From contig NEVA01000004.1 of assembly GCA_002304445.1 (NCBI GenBank), positions 124,001 to 188,000 of the forward strand: a stretch of 64,000 nt of DNA. The letters run 5' to 3'. Position numbers and translations under genes: made by a program. This DNA comes from Opitutia bacterium Tous-C4FEB (GTDB lineage: Bacteria > Verrucomicrobiota > Verrucomicrobiia > Opitutales > Opitutaceae). Below the pieces are notes generated by a model that saw only the letters and a program-made list of their open reading frames with translations, did not search any database and was not told the DNA's origin. Of the stretch, positions 36,199 to 44,596 are shown in pieces. Positions within the stretch are counted from its first letter, which is position 1, and the number at the start of each line of letters is the position of its first letter.

Positions 36199-37311
36199 TC
36201 AGGCGGCGGCGGTGAGGCGGCGTTTGGCGAGCCAGGTGTTAAGGTTGTCGAGGACGACGGCGAAGATGACGACGGAACCGATGATGATCTGGCTGTAGTT
36301 TTGGTTGATGCCAAGGATGACGATGCCGCTGGAAATCATTTGGATGATCAGTGCGCCGAGGACAACCCCGAGAGCGGAGCCTCGGCCGCCGTTGAGACTG
36401 GCGCCGCCGACGACGGCAGCGGCAATGACGTTGAGCTCGTAGCCTTGGCCGTCGCCGGAGGTGGCCGCGCCGTAGTAACCGATCGAGAGCAGGGCGGCGA
36501 TGCCCGCGCACAGGCCGGAGATGACGTAGACGCCCAGTTTGACCCGCTCGACGCGGATACCGGAGAAACGCGCGGCGAGCTCGTTGCCGCCGATGGCGTA
36601 GACGCGTCGGCCGGCTGCGAGGCGAGAGAGAAAGATCCAGCCGACGAAAAGCACGACGAGCATCGTGGCGAGGGGAACCACCCCGAGGCCGTCGCCGACT
36701 TCGAAGCGCACAAACTCGCGAAATGCCGCGGGAAAACTGCCGATAGATTGACCTTCGGTGATGACGAAGGCGATGCCGCGGTAGATCGCCATGCCGCCGA
36801 GCGTGATGATAAACGGGTGCACGCGGAGCGCGACGATGAGACTGCCGGAGGCGAGGCCGCAAAGCGCGGCGATCCCGAGACAAGTGCCGGTCCCGAGCAA
36901 AATTCCGAGGATGGGCGAACTCGCGGCGGGTCCTTCCGCGCCGAAGTGACGGAGCACAAGGGCACCGGCGACCGAGGCAAGAGCGTAGATGGATCCGACG
37001 GTGAGATCGATGCCCCCGGAGATGATCACGAGCGCCATGCCGACGGCCATGATGGCGATGAACGAGGTGTCTTTGGCGAGTTGCGCGAGATTCTGGGCGT
37101 TGAGAAATTTGTTTTTCTCGATCGTGAGCGGCACCCGTTCGCCGGCTGCATCGGTGGTGTAAACGCGTGCGCGGGTACCGTCGGCAGCGCGTTCAAAAAC
37201 AGGAGTGCGCACGGTGCCGGCGAAGGCGGTGAGGAGGGCGCCGAGGGCAAGGATGACGAGGAGCAGGCCGCTTTCTTGAAAACGAAAGAGAGCGCGAAGA
37301 CGGGCGGGCAT
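36199..37311 (-). CDS. Sugar ABC transporter permease (RbsC type) with a periplasmic insert
   Basis: A 370-residue inner-membrane permease with the family core AIMAVGMALVIISGGIDLTVG and VVGGASLNGGRGS and many hydrophobic spans. Between the first span (about residues 15-32) and the conserved core is an extra hydrophilic stretch of about 35-40 residues (from PVFERAADGTRARVY). Typical RbsC proteins are shorter there (about 320 residues in E. coli). I prefer the ATG at 37311 over an in-frame one 30 nt upstream. First gene of the operon. Confidence 0.9.
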   Translation of the reverse strand: MPARLRALFRFQESGLLLVILALGALLTAFAGTVRTPVFERAADGTRARVYTTDAAGERVPLTIEKNKFLNAQNLAQLAKDTSFIAIMAVGMALVIISGGIDLTVGSIYALASVAGALVLRHFGAEGPAASSPILGILLGTGTCLGIAALCGLASGSLIVALRVHPFIITLGGMAIYRGIAFVITEGQSIGSFPAAFREFVRFEVGDGLGVVPLATMLVVLFVGWIFLSRLAAGRRVYAIGGNELAARFSGIRVERVKLGVYVISGLCAGIAALLSIGYYGAATSGDGQGYELNVIAAAVVGGASLNGGRGSALGVVLGALIIQMISSGIVILGINQNYSQIIIGSVVIFAVVLDNLNTWLAKRRLTAAA

Positions 37312-37449
37312 GGGGAAGGCGCCGATTAGGTAGGAGCCCAACGCGAGATGGAAACCACGAAATACGCCCGGCGTGAAACGTGGGTGTGGTTGTGAACAAT
37401 GCCCGCCCGATTAGGGACGGACAGGGAAGGGCGGGGCCGCGCTGTGGCC

Positions 37450-38454
37450 CTACTTGGAAGACGGAAGGAATTCGGTGGTCATCGCTTGGGCGGGGGTGAC
37501 TTTGCCCTTGGCGAGCAGACCGATCTCTTCGAGTTGGGTAATCTGGGTGGCGAAGCGGCTGGCGGAGAGTTGACCGATATTGGTAAGGCCGCCGTCGTCG
37601 TCCCGGCCGGTGACGAGCTTCTCATCGAGAATCAGTTGGCGGGAGGCCAGCGCGAACGTGTCATCGATGGATGAGTTGGTGAGTTTCATGGCCGCGTGGG
37701 CGGCGGTGGGATCGCCTTCGAGGTAGTCGCGCCAGCCTTTCACATAGGCGCGCATGAACGCGCGAAGCGCTTCGGGGTTTTCGCGGGCAAATTTGCGATT
37801 GGTGAAAAGAACCGCGTAAGCGCGGAAGCCGGCGTCCCACGAGGAAAGGAAGCGGGGTTTGGCGCCGCCGGCTTTTTCGATGAAGTAGGGCTCCGCGATA
37901 AAATAGCCCTGTTGGATCGCCTCCTTATCGCCGAGGAAGGCGGCGACCGAAAAACTCTGCGGGACCACATTCACGGTGACGCCGTATTTCTTTTTCAGGA
38001 GGGCGAGAAACGTCCACTCGGGGCGGGCGATGACGGTTTTGCCCTGGAGGTCTTCGAAGCGGCGAACGGAGCTGGAAGGGTTGATGAGCAGGCCGGAAGG
38101 GTCGTCTTGGAAGACGGCGGCGACGGAGAGCAAGGGCAGGCCGACGGCGATTTTTTGGAGGATGTCGGTGCTGTCGCCTTGGCCGAGCTGCGCTTGGTTG
38201 GTGGCGATTTTTTGGGTGACGAAGGCGTTGGGTCCGCCCGGGACAATCGTGACGTCGAGGCCCTCGGCCGCGAAGAAGCCGCGGACTTGGGCCTGATAAA
38301 TGCCGCCGTGCTGGGGTTCGGCGACCCAGTCCAGTTGCAAGGTGATTTTCGTGAGCGGTTTCTTCGCGGCGGAGGCCGGCGTCGCGGCTTGGGCGGTGGC
38401 GACGGACACAAGGGCCGTGGTGAGGACGACGAGGGTGTGCAGGAGCGGTTTCAT
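37450..38454 (-). CDS. NMT1/THI5-like ABC substrate-binding protein
   Basis: A 334-residue exported binding protein. After a signal peptide ending near AQAA comes the family start ITLQLDWVAEPQHGGIYQAQ, then GGPNAFVTQKIATNQAQLGQGDS and KTVIARPEWTF. This type II binding fold is shared by pyrimidine-precursor (ThiY), nitrate and sulfonate binding proteins. The LDW-x(4)-H-x-G opening resembles thiamine-precursor binders. It is the last of three transport genes (ATPase, permease, binding protein). The real start is the ATG at 38454; longer frames upstream are read through the permease region. Substrate uncertain. Confidence 0.85.
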   Translation of the reverse strand: MKPLLHTLVVLTTALVSVATAQAATPASAAKKPLTKITLQLDWVAEPQHGGIYQAQVRGFFAAEGLDVTIVPGGPNAFVTQKIATNQAQLGQGDSTDILQKIAVGLPLLSVAAVFQDDPSGLLINPSSSVRRFEDLQGKTVIARPEWTFLALLKKKYGVTVNVVPQSFSVAAFLGDKEAIQQGYFIAEPYFIEKAGGAKPRFLSSWDAGFRAYAVLFTNRKFARENPEALRAFMRAYVKGWRDYLEGDPTAAHAAMKLTNSSIDDTFALASRQLILDEKLVTGRDDDGGLTNIGQLSASRFATQITQLEEIGLLAKGKVTPAQAMTTEFLPSSK

Positions 38455-38476
38455 GAGCGGGAAAATTACGGGCGGT

Positions 38477-39271
38477 TCAGGTGTCGGCGCGGTCGTAGGA
38501 GTCATGCCATTTGCGGAGGGAGAGCCAACTGAGCGAAAGCACGCCGGCGACAAAGATAAAGCCGAGCGCGCAACACACCGCGGCGGTGGCGAAGAGCGCG
38601 GGATATTTCGCCTGGCTGCTGTAGATGATCGTTTGGAAACCGAGGCCGCCGCCGTCGCCGGCGGAGCTGCCGGCGGTGTAGTCGCCGACGAGGGCACCGA
38701 TGGGTGCAAGCGTCGCGGCGATGCGCAGACCGGTAAAAAAATACGGCAGTGCGGCCGGGATGCGGAGCCGGCGGATTTCCTGGAACTTGGTGGCTCGGTA
38801 AAGTTGGAAGAGCTCGACGAGATTGCGGTCGGTGGAGACGAGCCCCTGGGTCGTGTTCACCGCGAGCGGGAAAAAGCAGATGAGGAACGTGATGATCGTG
38901 ACGCTCTGCAGGCCGGCGCCGACCCAAAGCACGAGGATGGGCGCAAAAACGATGATCGGCGTCATCTGCAGGAGCATGAGGTAGGGATAAAAAGTCACCC
39001 GCACGAGCGGCGAAAGGGAGAGCAGCAGTGAAAGCAAAAAGCTGACCACGACGGCGGCGAGAAATCCGAGGGTGGCGCCGGCGGCGGTGTTGAGGGTGGC
39101 GCGCCAGAGCTCGTCGCCATGGTCGCGGAAGGCGGCGAGGACCTCGGTGGGCGCGGGAAGCAGGAAACGGAAATCGTCGGAGAGCGACGCACGGACGAAG
39201 ATCCAGATCGCGACGAAGAGCGCACCGGCGAAGGCCGGGAGTAAAATGGTGAGGAAACGACGGGGCGGCAT
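38477..39271 (-). CDS. ABC transporter permease (SsuC/TauC/ThiX type)
   Basis: A 264-residue permease with about six hydrophobic spans and the EAA loop region IYRATKFQEIRRLRIPAALP followed by FTGLRIAATLAPIGALVGDY. This is typical of the nitrate/sulfonate/pyrimidine importer class. It lies 13 nt downstream of the ATPase gene and 22 nt upstream of the binding-protein gene, so the three form one operon. Confidence 0.9.
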   Translation of the reverse strand: MPPRRFLTILLPAFAGALFVAIWIFVRASLSDDFRFLLPAPTEVLAAFRDHGDELWRATLNTAAGATLGFLAAVVVSFLLSLLLSLSPLVRVTFYPYLMLLQMTPIIVFAPILVLWVGAGLQSVTIITFLICFFPLAVNTTQGLVSTDRNLVELFQLYRATKFQEIRRLRIPAALPYFFTGLRIAATLAPIGALVGDYTAGSSAGDGGGLGFQTIIYSSQAKYPALFATAAVCCALGFIFVAGVLSLSWLSLRKWHDSYDRADT

Positions 39272-39284
39272 CGGCGGTGGGAGC

Positions 39285-40097
39285 TCAGGTGGCGACGGTG
39301 TCCTCGACCGAGCGGAGGAGTTGCGAAGCCTCGTCCACCAGCGCGTGGTAGGCGGGATCGCGGCGCGTGGCGGGCGTGCGCGGATAGGGCAAATCGACGC
39401 GGATCTCGCGGTGAAGCCGGCCCGGGTTGGCGGACATCACGACGATGCGGTTCGACAGAAACACGGCCTCGGCGACCGAGTGGGTCACAAAAAAAGCGGT
39501 CCAGCTCTGGCGCTCGCGGATGGCGAGCAGTTCTTCGTTGAGGCGGTCCCGGGTCATTTCGTCGAGGGCGCCGAACGGTTCATCGAGCAGCAGAATCTGC
39601 GGAGAAAGCACGAGGGCTCGGGCGATGGAGACGCGCATCTTTTGACCGCCGGAAAGTTGGCGCGGATAATAGGCGGCGCGCGGTTCGAGGCCGACGAGGG
39701 CGAGAGCGGTGCGCACGAGTTCGGCGCGGCGATCGGGCGGCGTGGCGCGGAGCTCGAGCGGAAGGGCGACGTTGGCGGCGACAGTGAGCCACGGCAGCAG
39801 AGTGGGTTCTTGAAAGACGTAAGCGAGTTCGTCGCCGGTCGAGGCGCGTTCGGGTGTGGCGGCGCGGCCGCCGAGCAGCAGGGCACCGGCCGTGACGGGG
39901 CTGAGGCCGGCGATGAGTTTGAGCAGGGTCGATTTGCCGCAACCGCTGGGGCCGATCAGGGCGATGAAATCGCCCGGTGCGGCAGCAAGACTGAAGGCGT
40001 CGAGGATGACCGGGCCGGCGCCATAGCGTTTTTCGACTGCGCGGAATTCAACGGCAGGCGGGACGTTTTTGGCGGATGAGCTGGCGGTGGAGGACAC
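39285..40097 (-). CDS. ABC transporter ATPase (SsuB/TauB/ThiZ type), GTG start
   Basis: A 270-residue ATPase with Walker A GPSGCGKST, Q-loop YVFQEPTLLPWL, signature LSGGQKMRVSIARAL, Walker B ILLLDEPFGALD and H-loop FFVTHSVAEA. It should energise the adjacent permease. No ATG is available near the N-terminus, and the first usable codon is the GTG at 40097. First gene of the operon; a palindrome lies about 100 nt upstream. Confidence 0.9.
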   Translation of the reverse strand: MSSTASSSAKNVPPAVEFRAVEKRYGAGPVILDAFSLAAAPGDFIALIGPSGCGKSTLLKLIAGLSPVTAGALLLGGRAATPERASTGDELAYVFQEPTLLPWLTVAANVALPLELRATPPDRRAELVRTALALVGLEPRAAYYPRQLSGGQKMRVSIARALVLSPQILLLDEPFGALDEMTRDRLNEELLAIRERQSWTAFFVTHSVAEAVFLSNRIVVMSANPGRLHREIRVDLPYPRTPATRRDPAYHALVDEASQLLRSVEDTVAT

Positions 40098-40194
40098 AGC
40101 CTTTACGAGACACGAAGAAATCGGGAAAGCCAGCGCGAGGTGAAAAACGAATCGGAACGGGGCCGCAAACGGATGGGAAAACTCGCGGAAAAAG

Positions 40195-40212
40195 TGTCAC
40201 CATTATGTGACA
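40195..40212 (-). promoter_or_regulatory. Palindrome TGTCAC-N6-GTGACA upstream of the NMT1-type ABC operon
   Basis: Exact 6-nt arms (40195-40200 and 40207-40212) separated by CATTAT, in an AT-richer patch about 100 nt before the ATPase GTG. The geometry suits a dimeric repressor or CRP/FNR-family activator. The region between the amidase and ABC genes (40098-40267) holds no gene. Confidence 0.45.
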
Positions 40213-40267
40213 TTATTTTCTAGCGGAGCGGTTCGATCGGCGAACGCGGTGACGGCGGCGGGGCGGT

Positions 40268-41509
40268 TTAGAACTGTGCGAGGGCCCAGGGCAGGACGGG
40301 GCTTTGGGGGTTGTTGACCACGATCTGGAGGCCGGCGGTGAGGCCGTCGGCGAGGGCTACGGGCGCGGTGAGCACGGGGAGGCCGCCGAGGGAGGCCGGC
40401 GCAGTGAGCGAGAGCAGACGGCTGCGTTGGGGAAGCGTGCAGTCGGCTTTCGTGAGCGCGGGGCGGTGCACGGCGGGCAGAATCAAGAAGTCGAAGGTGA
40501 GAAAATAGCTCGTCCAGACGAGCCGGACGGCGGCGAGCGTGGCGTCAGCGGAGGCGACTTGGGCGGGGGTGAACTCGTGGACTCGATTGAGGCGGGCCCA
40601 GACAACGGGATCGTAACGGTCCTTATACTCCGCGGACCACGGGGCGTGGATCGCGGATGACTCAAGAGCGACAATGATGTTGTAGGCGTCGAGGGCGCCG
40701 GCGAAGCGGCGGAGCAGTTCGGTGCGGGTCGCGTGATCGGCGGGCGGGGCGAGTTTACTCGCGGCCGCGCGGCAGGCGGCGGCGACCTCGGGCGAGAGAC
40801 CGGGGATTTCAAGATAGCAACCGCGCGGGGTGCGTTCGCTGTGGCCGAGGCCAACGAGCGCGGCGAGGGCGGTACGCATGTCGGCGGCGGTGCCGGTGAA
40901 CCAGCCGGCGGTGTCGAAGGTGGGGGAAAGAGGTACGGCGTCGGCGATCCACGCGTCGCGGGGCCGGCCGCGGTAGCCGAAAAGACCACAGAAGGCAGCG
41001 GGGACGCGGACGGAGCCGCCGGTGTCGGTGGCGAGAGCGAAGGGCACGATGCCGGCGGCTACGGCGGCTGCGGAACCGCTGCTGGAACCGCCGGTGGTGC
41101 GCCCGGGGTGGCGAGGGTGTTCGCAGTCTCCGTAGTGCGGGTTCTCACCCGTGATGCCGTAGGCGAATTCGTGGAGGTGGGTTTTCCCGGCGAGGACGGC
41201 GCCGGCGGCGTTGAGGGCGGTGATGAGCGTCGAGTCGACGGTGGGCTCGGGTCGAACCTCGGGAAGAAACGTGGAGCCGGCAAACGTGGGGAAGCCGGCG
41301 ACGTCGAAGAGATCTTTGGCGAGGTAAGGCACGCCGGCCAGCGGAGCCCCGGCGGGGGCCGTGGCGAAGTGCGTGATGAGTTCGGCCTCGGTGGGCAGGT
41401 GGGCAAAGACGGCGCGTTGTTGCGCGGGCGATAGTGCGGTGGTGGCGCGGCGAAAGAACTCGCGGGCGGCGGGAGTGGGATCGAGGGCTTGCCAGTCGGC
41501 GAAGGTCAT
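40268..41509 (-). CDS. Amidase-signature family hydrolase
   Basis: A 413-residue cytoplasmic amidase with the Ser-cisSer-Lys triad. Lys65 lies in PYLAKDLFDV, cis-Ser142 in TTGGSSSGSAAAVAAG and nucleophile Ser166 in TDTGGSVRVPAAFCG; the 24-residue spacing matches malonamidase E2. It is shorter than GatA and lacks GatA context, so it is a catabolic amidase or AtzF-like rather than tRNA amidotransferase. It ends 170 nt before the NMT1-type importer in the same direction. It might hydrolyse an imported amide or N-acyl compound. Confidence 0.88.
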   Translation of the reverse strand: MTFADWQALDPTPAAREFFRRATTALSPAQQRAVFAHLPTEAELITHFATAPAGAPLAGVPYLAKDLFDVAGFPTFAGSTFLPEVRPEPTVDSTLITALNAAGAVLAGKTHLHEFAYGITGENPHYGDCEHPRHPGRTTGGSSSGSAAAVAAGIVPFALATDTGGSVRVPAAFCGLFGYRGRPRDAWIADAVPLSPTFDTAGWFTGTAADMRTALAALVGLGHSERTPRGCYLEIPGLSPEVAAACRAAASKLAPPADHATRTELLRRFAGALDAYNIIVALESSAIHAPWSAEYKDRYDPVVWARLNRVHEFTPAQVASADATLAAVRLVWTSYFLTFDFLILPAVHRPALTKADCTLPQRSRLLSLTAPASLGGLPVLTAPVALADGLTAGLQIVVNNPQSPVLPWALAQF

Positions 41510-41622
41510 TTTTGGAAGTGCGCGGAAAAGGTCGAACGGATGACAGGGAGAGACGGCGGACGCGGCGCGGGTCGCAAATAAAATTGCGCGATCGGGGTCG
41601 GGGCCAGCATAACGCGGATTCT

Positions 41623-42735
41623 ATGGTGCGCGTCTTTGTCTCCGGTTGCTACGATATCGTCCATGCCGGGCATGTGCAGTTTTTCCGCGAGGCGAGGGCG
41701 CTGGGCGACCACCTGACCGTGTGCTTCGCTTCGACCGAGGTGTTGTGGTTTCACAAGCAGCGGAAGAGCTCGTTGCCGGACGAACACAAGCGGGCGCTGA
41801 TCGCGGGTTTGAAGATGGTGGACGACGTGGTGGTGGGGCAGGGGCTCGAGGAGGGCATTGATTTCAGGGAGCATTTTTTGCGGCTGCGGCCGGACATTTT
41901 GGCGGTCACGGAGGATGACAAATGGGCGGACTTGAAGCGGGCGTTATGCGCGGAAGTGGGCGCGAAGTATGTGGTGATGGCGAAAACCCCGCCGGAGTTT
42001 CCGCCCATTTCGACGACTGAGATCGTGTGCTGGATCCGGGCGCCGCAGGTGGCGCCGCTGCGGGTGGATTTCGCCGGGGGATGGCTCGATGTGCCGCGAT
42101 TCGCGCGGGTGGGCGGGTTTATCGTGAACGCGGCGATTTCGCCCACGGTGTCGTTGCGCGGGTGGCCGTATTTTCAAAACGCCGGGCTCGGTGGGAGCGG
42201 CGCCTGGGCGTTGATCAACGGCAAAGACGGCGTGGGCTCCGAACTTGATCTCGGGGTGGGTTGGCAAGATCCGGCGGTGATCAGCGAGACGGGTTTGTGC
42301 GTGTGGCGGAGTGGACCGCGCCCGGACTTGGAAATGAAAACCGACGGCGCGCTCCTGCGGGGCCGGCTGGCGCTTTACTGGACGGGGACGCAGCACAGCA
42401 CGCCGGGCGTGGTGAATCAGACCCGCGACTACGACGCGATCGAGCGCGCGGGCCGGACCGCGCGCGATGCGGTCTGGGCCGGCGATTTTGGCGGGCTGGC
42501 CGACGCGGTGCGGCAGTCGTATGCGGTGCAACGCGCCGAGGCGATGGACCCGTTGGCGGGCGATCCGGCGGCGGCGGGGAATGCGGTGCTGGCGGCGTGT
42601 CGGCCGGTCGCTTGGAAATACTGCGGCGGCGGCTTTGGCGGTTACGCGGTTTATTTGTTCAACGCTCAGGCGGACCGCGACGCGGCGTGCGCGCTGCCGG
42701 GTTTCAGGCCCGTTGAGCCTTACGTGAGCGGGTGA
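41623..42735 (+). CDS. Nucleotidyltransferase-GHMP kinase fusion
   Basis: A 370-residue two-domain protein. Residues 1-135 are a cytidylyltransferase-like Rossmann domain with FVSGCYDIVHAGHVQFF (HxGH at 14-17) and a short ISTTEI in place of the usual ISST motif. From about residue 145 a GHMP-kinase-like domain follows: RVDFAGGWLDVPRF, the glycine-rich NAGLGGSGA (187-194) and motif 3 KYCGGGFGGYAVYL (332-345). Together they could phosphorylate a sugar at C1 and transfer a nucleotide, making a nucleotide-sugar. The kinase part is shorter than usual (about 225 residues), so it may be reduced. Divergent from the amidase gene; a bidirectional terminator follows. Confidence 0.82.
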   Translation: MVRVFVSGCYDIVHAGHVQFFREARALGDHLTVCFASTEVLWFHKQRKSSLPDEHKRALIAGLKMVDDVVVGQGLEEGIDFREHFLRLRPDILAVTEDDKWADLKRALCAEVGAKYVVMAKTPPEFPPISTTEIVCWIRAPQVAPLRVDFAGGWLDVPRFARVGGFIVNAAISPTVSLRGWPYFQNAGLGGSGAWALINGKDGVGSELDLGVGWQDPAVISETGLCVWRSGPRPDLEMKTDGALLRGRLALYWTGTQHSTPGVVNQTRDYDAIERAGRTARDAVWAGDFGGLADAVRQSYAVQRAEAMDPLAGDPAAAGNAVLAACRPVAWKYCGGGFGGYAVYLFNAQADRDAACALPGFRPVEPYVSG

Positions 42736-42760
42736 CTTTGGCGCCGGAGGCGGGCGCAAA

Positions 42761-42786
42761 AAAGCCCGATGAGGTCATCGGGCTTT
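42761..42786. terminator. Bidirectional intrinsic terminator
   Basis: AAAGCCCGATG and CATCGGGCTTT form an 11-bp perfect stem with loop AGGT, flanked by A- and T-runs. It lies between two convergent genes and can end both. The core matches the hairpin at 33519-33540. Confidence 0.85.
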
Positions 42787-42808
42787 ATCAGTCGGGATTG
42801 GCGAAAAC

Positions 42809-43327
42809 TCAGTGATCGGCGCCCGTGGCGCGACCGCCGTGTTTGATGGGCGTGGCGAACTTGTATTCGATGTCCCATGGAAAATGGATCCACTTGTTTT
42901 GCTTAAACTCCTTCACGCAGGTGTCGACGATGGGGCGGCCGGAAGGCTTGGCGTAGAGGGTGGCGAAGTAGGCTTTGGGCAAAAGTTGGCGGACGACTTT
43001 GGCGGTCTTGCCGGTATCGACGAGGTCGTCGATGAGCAAGTAGCCGTCGCCGTCGCCGGGCACGCCTTTGAGGACGTTGATGCTCCCTTGGACCTGAGCG
43101 GCGGTGTTGCCCTCGCCGGCCTCGTAGCTGGTGACACAGATGGTGTCGATGAGGCGGATCTCGAGTTCGCGGGCCACGAGAGCGGCGGGAACGAGGCCGC
43201 CGCGGGTGATCGCGATGATGCCTTTCCACGAGCCGATGCCGTGGAGCATTTCGGAGAGATAGCGGGCGTCGCGGTGAAGCTCGACCCAAGAGATGATGAT
43301 ATCGTCGGCGTAGGGATTGCGGGACAT
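42809..43327 (-). CDS. gpt: Xanthine-guanine phosphoribosyltransferase
   Basis: A 172-residue cytoplasmic phosphoribosyltransferase with the PRPP loop YLLIDDLVDTGKTAKVVR, an upstream IAITRGGLVPAALVARE and ending KHGGRATG. Pattern and length match bacterial XGPRT, which salvages guanine and xanthine to GMP and XMP. The ATG at 43327 matches the family N-terminus; longer upstream frames are artefacts. It is near a purine-nucleoside-phosphorylase-type gene, also a salvage function, though on the other strand. Confidence 0.85.
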   Translation of the reverse strand: MSRNPYADDIIISWVELHRDARYLSEMLHGIGSWKGIIAITRGGLVPAALVARELEIRLIDTICVTSYEAGEGNTAAQVQGSINVLKGVPGDGDGYLLIDDLVDTGKTAKVVRQLLPKAYFATLYAKPSGRPIVDTCVKEFKQNKWIHFPWDIEYKFATPIKHGGRATGADH

Positions 43328-43506
43328 GGTGGGGCGGTAGTTGAGCGGGCGGGTAAGAAGAAATCCGGGCAGTGCCGGCAGGGGGCGGCAAGCGGAATTC
43401 GGTGCAGACTCTGCCCCAACGCTGTCCGAGGACGATCGTCGCCGCGCCAAATCGGCTGGAAGACGCTGCGCGCCGGCTGGGCTGGGAGGGAAGGACCGCA
43501 GGTCGC

Positions 43507-44481
43507 TCAGAGGCCGAGCATGAAGTTGAAGGTGCGCTCGGCTTCGCCGGGAAGGGACTCGTGGGCGAAGTCGGGGTAAATCACCAAGTCCTTCTTTGAG
43601 GTGATTTTGTTGTAGGCGGCGAACTGGGTCGAGGGCGGGCAGACGGCGTCCATCAAACCAACGTAGAGCTGGACCTCTGCCCGGATGCGGGGCGCGAGGA
43701 ATTGGACGTCGATGTAACCGAGTTTGTCGAAGACGGCGGCTGCGCGTTCGTGGCGGGGGTCGAAGGCGCGGAAGTAGAGGCTGAGTTCTTCGTAGGCGGC
43801 TTTGGCCTGGTCCATTTCCCAAACGCGGCGGTAGTCGCAGAGGAAAGGGAAGACGGGGGCGATGCGCTTCACGCGCGGTTCGAGGGCGGCGCAGGCGAGG
43901 GAGAGTGCGCCGCCTTGGGAGGCGCCCATGGCGCCGACGCGGGTCGGATCAACGTCGGGAAAAGCCATCACGACGCGGGCGAGTTGGGCGGTATCGAGGA
44001 AGATTTGGCGGAAGAGGAGTTTTTTGGGATCGGGGTCGTCGAGCCCGCGGATGATGTGCCCGCGAAGGGTGTTGCCCTGCACGCCACCGCGGTCTTCGGA
44101 GCGACCGCCTTGGCCGCGGCAATCCATGGCGGCGACGCAGAAGCCGGCGCCGGCGTAGGCGAGCTTGGTGATCCAGTCGCCGGAGTGGCCGGAGTAGCCG
44201 TGGAACTGGAGGACGGCGGGGTTTTTTCCAGAGGCCCCGGTGCGGTTTTTGGGCCGGAGGTATTTGGCGTAGATGCGGGCGCCGCCGACGCCGGTGAACC
44301 AGAGGTCGAAACACTCGACGTTGGGCGGCGCGATTACGTTGGAGGGGCGGAGTTCGGGGCTCGGGTCGGTGGCATCGAGTTCGCGAAGGGCTTCAGCCCA
44401 GTAGACGTCGTAGTCGGCGGGGCGGGGATTCCGACCGGCGTAGGTGTGGAGTTCGGCGAGTGGCAGGTCGATGAGGGGCAT
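43507..44481 (-). CDS. Acetyl xylan esterase / cephalosporin-C deacetylase family (AXE1)
   Basis: A 324-residue alpha/beta-hydrolase without a signal peptide. It has the AXE1-typical PRPADYDVYW near the N-terminus, FHGYSGHSGDW, MDCRGQGGRS, the nucleophile motif GAMGASQGG (Ser188), a late Asp in GLMDAVCPP and catalytic His in FAHE. Such enzymes remove acetyl groups from short xylo-oligosaccharides inside the cell. Start at 44481 by fit to the family N-terminus. It diverges from the nucleoside phosphorylase gene. Confidence 0.87.
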   Translation of the reverse strand: MPLIDLPLAELHTYAGRNPRPADYDVYWAEALRELDATDPSPELRPSNVIAPPNVECFDLWFTGVGGARIYAKYLRPKNRTGASGKNPAVLQFHGYSGHSGDWITKLAYAGAGFCVAAMDCRGQGGRSEDRGGVQGNTLRGHIIRGLDDPDPKKLLFRQIFLDTAQLARVVMAFPDVDPTRVGAMGASQGGALSLACAALEPRVKRIAPVFPFLCDYRRVWEMDQAKAAYEELSLYFRAFDPRHERAAAVFDKLGYIDVQFLAPRIRAEVQLYVGLMDAVCPPSTQFAAYNKITSKKDLVIYPDFAHESLPGEAERTFNFMLGL

Positions 44482-44596
44482 TTTGGAGATTTTCGATTTT
44501 GGGCGGGCGATTTTCGATTGGCAGAGGGGGCGGAGGCGGAACGGGCAAGAGGTTTTTCGCGTTGTCATCGACGCGGCGGGGCGCGGGAGTCGCGGG

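Noticed and set aside
40098-40267. A TPP riboswitch before the NMT1-type importer
   Set aside because: I could not find the conserved CTGAGA and ACCTGATC-like THI-box elements in this region.
44489-44523. Short direct repeat of GATTTTCGATT upstream of the acetyl-esterase-like gene
   Set aside because: Only two copies, short and low in complexity; no basis to call it a regulatory repeat.
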